A stretch of 64,000 nucleotides of DNA. Source: Blepharisma japonicum (taxonomy: Eukaryota > Ciliophora > Heterotrichea > Heterotrichida > Blepharismidae). The notes beneath the pieces were generated by a model, which was given only the letters and a program-made list of their open reading frames with translations, did not search any database and was not told the origin of the DNA. Below, piece by piece: positions 10,300 through 19,531 of the stretch (its first letter is position 1; every line of letters starts with the position of its first letter). The position numbers were made by a program, and so were the translations under genes. The stretch is taken from assembly GCA_949751835.1 (NCBI GenBank), contig CATKHK010000004.1:372001-436000 (forward strand), written 5' to 3'.

Positions 10300-11823
10300 T
10301 TAATTACTAAATTTAGCCTGGAAATATGCTTTTAGCTCATCAACGCTAATCAGCCCATCTTGATTCGCATCAGCCTGCCTAAAGAAGTTTTCCCATTCAC
10401 TTCCTTCAATTCCATGTATGCATCCTTCAAGTTCTCCAATTGACAGCAGTCCATCTCCATCAGTATCGTACATTTTGAAAATGTCTCTCAGCTGGTTTTC
10501 TTGGAATTTTTTATGCCATTGAGATACGCCAGTGACAAATTCTGAATATTCTATAAATCCGCTGCCGTCTTTATCACAACTTTTCATTATTGATGAAATT
10601 TCTTCTTTTGAGCCAATTTGACTCTTTTTCAAAGCCTTTTGGACTTCGTCGGAGCTTAATTTTCCATCCCCATTTATATCAATTGATTTAAATAATTGTA
10701 CAAGTTCTTTTTCTTCTCTTGAAGAAGTTGTTTGGTAGGAAATAAAATTGAGGATAGATTGCTCAATTTTTGATCTGACCTAAATAGAAAATACAGTGAA
10801 TTTTGATAAGCGAGATAAAGCTTCACCTGAAACAGCTTTGTCAGGTACGCTGTTAGACGATCTAGACTCAATCCAAGAGTGTTTGAGAGCGTCTTTTGCT
10901 GAAATTCGTTTTTTGGGATTTTTTTCTAGCATTTTGGAGATAAGGTCTTTGAGATCATCAGATACTTGAAGCCAAATGCCCGCTGTAAGATTTAGGCCAT
11001 CATTTATAGATTTTATGATTTTTTCACGTGTCTTGCCATGAAATGGTGGCCTGCCCAGTATTAAAGTGCATAAAATAACCCCACAGCTCCAGATATCAAC
11101 TTCTTTACTATACTCTCCTCCAAATATTTCTGGAGCCATATAGCAAGTCTATATATAAATTACATCTCCAACACTTCTTTTTAATTTCGTATCTTCAGTA
11201 AATTTTCCAGACAAACCAAAGTTTGCGACTTTGAGATTAGCATCATCACTTTTGGAGTCTAATAGCAAATTCTCAGGGTTCAAATCGCGATGGATTACAC
11301 CTTTACTGTGGCAATATTTCACAACATCTAGAATATCATGCATATACTTTGCAGCTTGGTTTTCACTTATCTGTTGCGATTTAATTATTTTATCAAACAG
11401 TTCACCGCCTGGACAATATTCTCTAATTACATAAATTTTATTTTTGGTATTAACCACTTCAAATATTTTGACAATGTTTGGATGATCAAGCTCTTGGAGT
11501 GCCAGAATTTCATCAAAAACTTTTTTGCTTTCCTCCGATTTGGACTTATGGTATTCCTTTATAATTTTGAATTTGTTGGTTGTCTTTTCTTTTGCGAGGT
11601 AGATTGATCCATTTGATCTCTTTTTATACGTTTTTAATATTTTGAAGTTCTGCATGAGCTTCTTTTCAGTTTTGCTATTTAAAGCAATTGATCCTTCAAT
11701 TGACGGTTGAGTGGAAAGCTTTAAAGATGATTCTTTCGTCTGAGATCTTGGCTTATTCTTAGAAGTCTTTTTATTTTCTTTCTCTTCTTTTTGTGGTCCA
11801 CTCCTTGAAAGACAGCATCCCAT
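10300..11823 (-). CDS. CDPK-like protein A with impaired kinase site, 497 aa, two introns
   Basis: Start MGCC at 11823 gives an N-myristoylation/palmitoylation-type N-terminus, so membrane attachment is likely. The kinase domain (residues about 70-325) is followed by a junction helix and four EF-hands, the calcium-dependent protein kinase layout. The glycine loop is not conserved. HRDLNPEN (D180) is kept, but the Mg-binding DFG is NFG (N201, codon 11221-11223). I therefore infer weak or no phosphotransfer. EF-hand loops such as DINGDGKLSSDE, DKDGSGFIEYSE, DTDGDGLLSIGE and DANQDGLISVDE look able to bind Ca2+. Introns are 11149-11163 (15 nt, inside the activation segment) and 10780-10794 (15 nt). 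It is a tandem paralog of the next gene upstream. Confidence 0.93.
10780..10794 (-). other. 15-nt intron in CDPK-like A
   Basis: GTATTTTCTATTTAG on the minus strand. Removal joins LSKFT to VRSKIEQ, matching paralog B (LSKFNVKSKIEQ), which has no intron at this place. Confidence 0.95.
11149..11163 (-). other. 15-nt intron in CDPK-like A
   Basis: GTAATTTATATATAG on the minus strand. Removal joins SVGD to TCYMAPE, the normal kinase activation-segment junction. The same position holds an intron in paralog B. Confidence 0.95.
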
Positions 11824-11959
11824 TTTGAGCCAATTAAATAACACTAAAACGGTAATTATATTAAACAACTTCTATCCCATTGCTATTAAAATATAAAAAT
11901 GAAAGTATTTTTTTTTAAATTGAATAAATTAAATTTTCTTAAGTTAAATAAATAAGATT

Positions 11960-13510
11960 TTAATATCCTTTTAGTTGGAATTTAGTTTCAATATAATTTT
12001 TCAACTCATCTACACTAATAAGATGATCTTGATTTGAGTCAACTTCAACAAAAAATTTATCCCATTGACTCCCTTCAATACCTGGAATACAACCTTTAAG
12101 TTCTTCAAGTGATAGAAGCCCATCACCATTCCCATCACACAGCGCAAACACTTCTCTTAACTGCTTTTCTTGAATTTTTTTATTCCATTGCGAAACCCCT
12201 GCTACAAATTCTTGATATTCAATAAACCCACTGTTATTTTTATCACAATTTTCCATAATAGAATTAATTTCCTCTTTTGAGCCTAATTTTTTTTTCTTAT
12301 AAGCTTTCATAAGCTCACTTTTGCTTATTCTTCCATCTCCATTATTATCAAATTTTCTGAATAACTCGCTTAGCTCATGCTCTTCTTTTCCACTTGTTAT
12401 CTGATAAGAAATGAAATTCAGAATTGATTGTTCAATTTTTGATTTTACATTAAATTTCGATAAACGGTCTAGTGTTCCTGAAACAACGATGTTGTCTGGA
12501 AGTTTATTATTAGCACGGTTTTCGATCCAAGGATGATTTAATGCTTCTTCTGCAGTTATTCTTTTTTTAGGGTCTTTTTGAAGCATTTTGGTGATTAAAT
12601 CTTTTGCTTCATCTGAAGCAAGAACATAATCGCTGCTTGATAGATCTAAACCATTTTGAATCGAGTTAAAAATTTCATCACGAGTTTTCCCGTAAAACGG
12701 AGGATTTCCTGAAATTAAAGTGCACATAATGACCCCAGCGCTCCATATATCTATTTCTTTTCCATATTCTCCTTTAAATAGTTCTGGAGCCATATAGTAA
12801 GTCTATGTAAATATTACATTTCCAATGCTCCTTTTTTGAAATTTCCCTGCTCTGATAACTTTTTCGAATGATTCGAAATCAGAGATTTTCAAGATAGCGT
12901 TATCATCAGGATTATCTAAAACTAAACTCTCAGGATTCAAATTACGATGAGCAATGCCTTGATTATGGCAATAATTAATAGCACTCAAGATATCCTTCAT
13001 ATATCTTGCTGCTAGATTTTCTCCGATTGCATTCTGTTTGATAATTTTATCGAAGAGTTCTCCACCTGTGCAATATTCTTGGATAATAAAAAATGCTCCT
13101 TCAGCATCGACAAGCCCAAAAATCCTGACTATATTTGGATGATTCAAATCTTTGAGTACTTTTAGTTGTTCATAAATTTTATTCGCATCATCTAAACTAG
13201 ATTTATTGTATTCTTTTACAATCTTGTAAGTTTGCGAATTTTTTTCCTTAGTTAAATATATTGACTTCCCTTGGGTCGTTTTTAATGTCCTCACAATTTT
13301 ATAGTTTTCTAAAAGCTTGCCTTGAGAATTAACAATAATTGGTCCTTGTGTTGATAATTGATCTTGAGATGCTTTCGATATATTTTTCTTATGCCTTTGT
13401 TCTCGTTTTTGAGGCTTTGATGAGTTTAAAGCTTTTTTATTTTCATTTTTCAATTCTGGCTTTGGTCGCTCTTCTGAATTAGTATCAGGTCTTTGATTAC
13501 AGCATCCCAT
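11960..13510 (-). CDS. CDPK-like protein B with impaired kinase site, 511 aa, one intron
   Basis: Start MGCC at 13510 again gives an acylation-type N-terminus, followed by a basic low-complexity linker, a kinase domain (residues about 75-335) and four EF-hands. The glycine loop is lost. The catalytic base is changed (HRN, N190, in place of HRD), and DFG reads DFE. This is a different set of losses from paralog A, so I infer a pseudokinase whose Ca2+-sensing half is kept (loops DNNGDGRISKSE, DKNNSGFIEYQE, DGNGDGLLSLEE, DSNQDHLISVDE). The single intron, 12803-12817 (15 nt), matches the first intron of A. The stop lies 136 bp upstream of the start of A. The pair is an evident tandem duplication. 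Confidence 0.93.
12803..12817 (-). other. 15-nt intron in CDPK-like B
   Basis: GTAATATTTACATAG on the minus strand. Removal joins SIGN to TYYMAPELF in the kinase activation segment. Confidence 0.95.
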
Positions 13511-13923
13511 TTTGATGATTTTATGTAAATTTCAAAACTAAAAAAAAAGACGTATTTGCAATTTTGATTTTAATTAAAGTGAATTCTTTATGACTAAATA
13601 CAGCATCAGCAATTGGAATTTTCAAGTCATAAAATTATTTTATTTATTATAAAAAAAATAATACATTAAATCTAAAATCCTTTTAATATGGAATTATTGT
13701 TCCTTATGCAAATCTACCTTAAATGCTATAATTTACTATCTTGGAGAATTAAACATCATTTTAATTTTAATTAAGTAGAAATCTTTAATAATAAGAACAA
13801 AAAAGAAATATAATTTATTTTCCGAATATAAGGATATAAAGAAGACCAATTAGCGTCCAAAGGCTATCACAAAAATTAGTTATTTTTAAGTTTCCATTTA
13901 ACTTCAGCAATCAATATAAAATT
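13511..13923. other. Divergent intergenic region, AT-rich
   Basis: About 410 bp between CDPK-like B (minus) and the Myb gene (plus). It presumably holds both promoters. No element recognised. Confidence 0.55.
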
Positions 13924-14596
13924 ATGGCCAGTGAATTGAATGCATCCACATGGGATGATACTCAACTTCATTACCCAATTCCAAATGAAGGGCAGATCCC
14001 TCAAGGCTGTGTATGGGTGCCATGCATACCTGACTATACCACTAATAGTTATATCCCTATTTATAACTTATATTCTTTTCCTATTTTGAACCCTTTACCT
14101 CAACCAGCTGGACCAGTAAAGACTAACATTAAAGCGAAAATCAGCCGAGGTGGCTTGAAAACCAAACCTTGGAAAGAGAACGAAGATCAACTTCTTAGAG
14201 ATTTGATTTCCCAGTATGGGACTAAAAACTGAGCATTTATTTCGAAAAACCTAAACGAAGCTCTTTATGACTCTCAATCTGTCCGAAAAGGAAAACATTG
14301 TAGAGAACGATGACATAATCATTTAAATCCTGAGCTAAACAGTAAGATTTATTGCAGAGGGCGAATGGAGCTATGAAGAAGATATCAAACTTTTGAATTT
14401 AAAGCAAAAGGTTGGTAACAAATGAAGTATCATCGCAAAAGATCTTCCAGGTAGGACTGAAAATGGCGTTAAAAATAGATGGAATAGCTTAATGAAGAAG
14501 GCAAAGTGTGACAGCAACTTAGCGTGCTACTCTAATGACGTAATTGCTTGCAAGTTGATAGAAGATTTCGAAAATGAAAGATTGGATAAGGCATAA
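13924..14596 (+). CDS. Two-repeat Myb DNA-binding protein, 218 aa, one 16-nt intron
   Basis: ATG 13924 to TAA 14596. The proline-rich N-terminus (about 75 aa) is followed by two Myb repeats. Repeat one reads KPWKENEDQLLRDLISQYG, then TKNWAFISKNL, with the Trp of KNW written TGA at 14230, and RKGKHCRERWHNHLNP. Repeat two reads KGEWSYEEDIKLLNL, GNKWSIIAKDLPGRT, ENGVKNRWNSL, again with TGA Trp. Myb repeats are helix-turn-helix modules held by regularly spaced tryptophans, all present here, so this is probably a nuclear transcription factor of the R2R3 kind. The 16-nt intron 14342-14357 must be removed to join LNPELN to KGEWS. The C-terminal tail is short, with no activation domain seen. Confidence 0.93.
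14342..14357 (+). other. 16-nt intron in Myb gene
   Basis: GTAAGATTTATTGCAG. Removal restores the linker into the second Myb repeat. One of only three 16-nt introns found. Confidence 0.93.
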
Positions 14597-15160
14597 AATG
14601 ATGCCTCGCTAGAAGATAATAAAATTTTACTTTTAAATTTTTGAAAGTTAGAGCTAGATGGCTTTTAAGATCAATATTTTTATAGCATAATAATCATTGT
14701 TTTCAATTTAAATTGATGCAACATTAAAAATGCTTATTTTTAATAGAGCAATTAACAATTTGGTAAATTGCAAAATCAACTTAATATATTTTTATTGTCA
14801 AAAAGGTAAGAATTCTTTATATAAAGCGCTACTATGATATTGAAAGTCTTATCCATGTTATTCTGATTTACTTTTTCTGAGTTTAATAATATTTTAAAAA
14901 ATAAGAAAAAAGAAAATCATCTTGGATTTATATCAAATAATAAATTCAATCTAAAAAATAGTTATTTATTTGATTTGAAGTTCAAAAATTCAAATTTTTA
15001 CCTCTTTGTTTTCATAAGTATAAAAGAAATATAAAAATTTAAAGTTTGCGAAAAGGTATTTAACAAGCTTATTGAGAGTTAAAATATTTATTATTTGGCT
15101 AAATTAAATAATTCACCTAAGGTATCTAGAAAACACGTGGGAAAAATGGTTGCTTTTATA
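14597..15160. other. Intergenic, AT-rich
   Basis: About 560 bp with no convincing gene. Codons are open upstream of 15161 in the next gene's frame but look like 5' UTR and lack an ATG before 15146. Confidence 0.55.
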
Positions 15161-15859
15161 ATGAAAATTTGGTTTATTGCTCTTTTAGCTCTTGCTTTTT
15201 CTTTGGAAGAGCCCGATCCTATTAATGACCAAGAAAGAAACGATGAAGTTGCTCAAGCACAAACTCGTGCCCGTTGGATTGCATGCTTACTTATTTCTCG
15301 AACAAAATTAAGTCAACACTCTGGTGAAATTTCTTCAATTTACTCTGCTTCTAAGTTCGATAAAGATTTAATTGAAAAGAAAATTATAGGTGAAATTCTT
15401 TATAAATGTGATCAGCTTTTATCGTGGAAACAAGCTGAAGAATTATTAGCAGCCGATGAAATTAATTTGGAAAAGCCTGAAATCAAAGAATTCACAACTA
15501 TTGATAAAGATTTTTATTTAAATCCTAAAAGCGATGTCAAGCTTACCCAACAACAAGAAGATTTGATAAAGAAAATAATATCAGTAATATAGAATTAGGA
15601 AGCAAAAAGGACTGGTGATGGATTTGATCAAGATCCACCAACTGTGCAAGGATTTGATGCTCAAGCTTATATACAGAGCAAAGGACTGTTACCACCAGCA
15701 GTGTATTATTTAGGACTTGGTGGAGGCGTTTTATTGTTGGTAGGCCTTGCATTTTTCAGTATTAAATATTTAGTTCTTAAGAAAGCCACAGTTAGTGAAG
15801 AAGACAAAAAATTAGCAGGAGCCGAAAAGAAGTCTAAAAAAGACAAAAAAGAGCAATAA
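15161..15859 (+). CDS. Small type I membrane protein, ~227 aa, one intron
   Basis: The start chosen is ATG 15161 (an in-frame ATG at 15146 is possible), because it gives a compact signal peptide, MKIWFIALLALAFS. The lumenal part of about 150 residues is acidic, with two cysteines (CLLI and CDQLL). A 15-nt intron at 15584-15598 must be removed to join KKIIS to EAKRTGDG. A single membrane segment follows (YYLGLGGGVLLLVGLAFFSI), then a strongly basic KKSKKDKKEQ-type tail. The Lys-rich cytosolic end at -3/-4 recalls ER-retrieval signals, so an ER membrane location is plausible. I do not recognise the family. Confidence 0.85.
15584..15598 (+). other. 15-nt intron in type I membrane protein gene
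   Basis: GTAATATAGAATTAG. It joins the signal-peptide exon to the transmembrane exon in frame. Confidence 0.9.
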
Positions 15860-16030
15860 GATAATCTTTTACAAAAATAAACGTAAAATAAAATTTAAAA
15901 ATCGAATGCTCTAATGAGTAAAGAAATAGGCTTCACCTGCTTAAATATATATATAAAATTATTAAATTTAATTAGGCGCTTTATAAATGTTATAGCTTAA
16001 ATTATGATATACTAAAAAAGGAAAATCAAA

Positions 16031-17707
16031 ATGAAATCAGTCGATCTAATCAGCAGCACAATTGATTTTCCATCAGGACTTATCACAATTTCCACAAAAT
16101 TATCAGAGTCCTCCAACTGTCAAAACTACTTATCCTTTGACTCATCAAGTGCTTCTCGTGTTGTAAAATTTATATCTTTATCATCAAATTCCGGCTTTGC
16201 CTATTACTATCATGAGCTCCCATCATACCAACTCATTGGTCCGCACCCAAATATTTCGTCTTTACTTGATTATAAATTTGATTCTGAGACTAACTCAGCC
16301 TACCTTTTATTTGACTATTACACCAGAGGAGATTTAAGCTGCATTATGGCAAAGAATCGCTTAAAAGAAACTCATATTCGCCAAATTGTTATTGACATTT
16401 GCACAGCATTAGAAGTCATCCACAGCAAAGATATTGTTCATATGGACCTTAGACCTGAAAATATTTTGATTGGAGACGATGGAAACGTAAAAGTTTGTGA
16501 CTTTGGGTCTGCTATAAAAGAAGAGCTTTATGGGCTTGACCAAGAAGCAATGAACTTGTGGATCCAAGATCATACCCATCCAACATTCAGACCTCCTGAA
16601 TTATTAAATGTTTACTCAGGAATTCCAATAACTTCTTCTATTGATATGTGGGAGCTGGGCTGCTTAATTTATTTGCTATTGTTTTATAGAGCACCTTTTG
16701 AGGTGAATGATTTCAATAGCCAATTTAGTGGAAGATTTATATATCAAGAAAGCTTAAAGGAGCCGTGGACAACAATTTTGGAAAATTTATTTCAAGTAAA
16801 CCCTGAACAGAGAGCTAACCCGAAGAGCATAAAAGAAATTTTAGAAGGAAATTGAGACAGCAATAGAAAGCCAGAAATCGTTATGGAAAAGAGAAAATTG
16901 ACAGTAAAGTGGATACTTACAGTTGAAGACACTTCAAAGTCTACTAAATCACTTGTCAAAAATATCACAGCAAATAATGAAAAGCAAGCTGTTCTTAAAT
17001 GAATGGAAACATTGATTCAAAAAGCTCGTAAAGACCCCAGAAATATAGACAAAGTTTATAATTCCTTATCTATAAGGCCCTTCAGAAAAATTTCAGTTGC
17101 TTTAAAATCATTGGGACTATTACACACATATTTATTAACTGTGCCGTTTTCAGCGTTCACATGAGGAAAAAATACGGCTCAAACTGTTTTATTATCAATA
17201 AACCAAGTACAGTTATTAAATGATTCAAAAATCAATTCAAATGATTTTGCTTATTTTGAAGAGCTGATTCATGGATACTCAAGCCTACTTATCAATAAAT
17301 TAAATATACACTATGAAACTACTACTAAATGTGATTGACTTGGCTCTACAATAAAACCTGAAAGCATTCGCCCAATGCTTGACTATTGGCAGCAACTCTT
17401 AATACCAATAACTGGATTTTTATTGGATGATATAGACTATTTGAGAGAAATAAGGCTTGACATCACAAAAATAGTTATTGATGAAATTTGTCTATTATCA
17501 TCAGCAATAAAAATTGATAACCAAAATAAAGGTGACAAAGACCAAATTCCTGATTTTCTTATAAGATATCGCACAAATTATAATAGGACAGAAGCTTTAA
17601 TTGAAAAATTAAAAAAGATGAGACCTAATGCAATTTTAACAAAACTACCTGGAAGAATTAGGGAAAAAATTGTGAGGGAAAATCTAGAAGAGGGAAGACT
17701 ATACTAA
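16031..17707 (+). CDS. NAK-family (AAK1/GAK-like) kinase with ANTH-like C-terminal half, 558 aa
   Basis: ATG 16031 to TAA 17707, no intron, several TGA Trp codons. The N-terminal 275 residues are a Ser/Thr kinase: VVKFI lysine, HMDLRPENIL (catalytic Asp kept, Arg replaced by Met), intact CDFGSA, and a HPTFRPPELLNVYSG activation loop with DMWELGCLIYLLLF. This is typical of the Numb-associated kinases that phosphorylate clathrin adaptors. The glycine loop is poor. The C-terminal half is helical, with SIRPFRKISVALKSLGLLHTYLL. That is reminiscent of ANTH/ENTH-type phosphoinositide-binding domains of endocytic proteins, but this is inference. A kinase fused to such a domain would fit a clathrin-coat regulator at the membrane. 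Confidence 0.88.
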
Positions 17708-18276
17708 GATGTGTAATAATAAGTACGATTATATAAAAAATCTATTTGGATTACGATAGAGTGTATGAAAATTTCTAGTATACCAATAATTTTATAATCC
17801 ATAAAAAATTATATTAAATCTTATTTATTTGTCTTCAAATACTAAAAGAGCATTTAATACTATATCTATTACTGACTTTTTTTAATATTAAATCATTGGA
17901 ATAAAAATGAATATAGATTATGACCTTCATGATTCCTAGGAAGCATAAAGCTAATTATTTTAAATAATGGGATTTATATTGCATTATATAACTATTCCTT
18001 TCGATAGCAAAAGAATAAGCTTAATTCTTTAAAATCTAATCTTTTTTCTAATAAAATTACAACTATACTTTTTCACTATGGAACCTGATAAGGATCAAAA
18101 ATCTCTTTTATGATTACTAAAACCGTCATATCTTTTTTACAATGCATTGCATTTTTACCATATTCATATATATATAATTCATCTTTTCTTTTAATTTTTA
18201 CTTCATTTCTTTTATTTTCTTTAAGCTGCATTCACTTTGATCTTTTTATCACTTTATATTTCTTATATTAATAAAA
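17708..18276. other. Intergenic, AT-rich
   Basis: About 570 bp between two plus-strand genes. A short 38-codon ORF starts at 18078, but it has no domain and compositional bias. Nothing else seen. Confidence 0.55.
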
Positions 18277-19401
18277 ATGTTTATGCCATCTGAAGAGCAG
18301 GAAGAATTTCAGCGCATTCTTCAAAACGCAATAGAAGATCTTGTAAACGCTCGCCCAAGTGAACCAATAAAATATCTTGCCCAATCCCTCTATCAATCTC
18401 TTCCAGTTGCTGAGCAGAATGACCAAGAATTTCCAGAATTTGCCTCAGCTCGAAACCACTCTTACAATGTTAGAGTTGGCGATTCAAGTTCCAATCCTAA
18501 TGTTCAGTATCCTGAAGGTTTTGTGCCTTCACGTCGACGTAATTTTCATTTAGCCTCTGTATGTGGAGAGTCGATATCTGAAGAAGAGCTTGCATGGAGA
18601 CCACCAACTTTTGATAAAGATTTAGAAACGCTTACAAGACTGAAAGAAATGCTGACTAAAAATATTCTATTTAGCCATTTGAGTGAAGAAAATATCGCAA
18701 CTGTCGCAGATGCATTGGAATTGGTCGAAATTCCAGCAGGGGAAATGGTCATAAAACAGCATGATACTGGAAATGCTTGCTATTTTGTAGAGGAAGGAAG
18801 CTTGAAATGCGATGTAGAAGGGCGTGGACATGTATGCAATTATGCAAAAGTAAAATTTATTCAGGAAGATAGCTTTGGAGAGGTAGCCTTGATGTATGGG
18901 AATATTAGAGGAGCGACAATATCTGCTATAACTGATTCAAAACTTTGAAAGCTGGATAGGATGACATATAAAAAAATCGTTTTAAATTTCATGCTTCCAA
19001 AACGGTCAAAATTTGTGGAATTTTTAACAAGAGTCTCAATATTTAGTAATTCATAATTAGACACATTGCCAGAAACAATAATGAATGAGCTGGCCAAGCA
19101 CTCGCACCATTTGGTGTATGAGCCTGGATATATTATTTACTCTGCATCTCATGCAGACAGATACCTATATTTAATAGAAAAAGGAGTTGCTGTTATTAAA
19201 TACAAGGATAAAGACGTACAAAGATTAGGACCTTTCGAATTTTTTGGTGATAGATCGATATTTGGGGAAGTTACTGAAGCTGATCGAGCAGAAGCAGAAA
19301 CTGAGTGCTGCATTTACAGGTTCCCTGAGCCAATAATAGACAGTATTTTGGATTTGATTAAAGATGAATTGAGGGAGCAATCAAGTCTTAAGCTACTATA
19401 A
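18277..19401 (+). CDS. cAMP-dependent protein kinase regulatory subunit, 369 aa, one intron
   Basis: It binds and inhibits the PKA catalytic subunit until cyclic nucleotide binds. Residues about 10-50 match the dimerisation/docking helix bundle (AIEDLVNARPSEPIKYLAQSL). The inhibitor region near residue 88 reads SRRRNFHLASVCGES, a pseudosubstrate-like stretch. CNB-A has a good phosphate-binding cassette (FGEVALMYGNIRGATI). CNB-B is altered (FGDRSIFGEVTEADRAEAET, with Glu changed to Asp and a longer loop), so its nucleotide preference may differ. The TGA at 18946-18948 is Trp. The 15-nt intron at 19046-19060 joins RVSIF to NTLPET. Its 3' end converges on phospholipase D, with 130 bp between the stops. 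Confidence 0.93.
19046..19060 (+). other. 15-nt intron in PKA-R gene
   Basis: GTAATTCATAATTAG. It removes an in-frame TAA and restores the link into the second cyclic-nucleotide domain. Confidence 0.93.
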
Positions 19402-19531
19402 ATTTATATAAATTGATTGAAATTAATGGAAAATAATTATGATTATACCTATTTCTGTTCAAAATATTTATCTAAATAAGGAAAAATATATTAGCTCATA
19501 TTAAATATTTATCGCATTTTTAGTACTAAAA

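Noticed and set aside
15095-15160. Earlier start for the type I membrane protein
   Set aside because: It would begin at a TTG and bury the signal peptide behind a polar stretch. ATG 15161 (or 15146) fits better.
18078-18194. 38-codon ORF starting MEPDKDQKS
   Set aside because: Too short, ends in a low-complexity Tyr/His/Ile tail, and is probably 5' UTR of the PKA-R gene.
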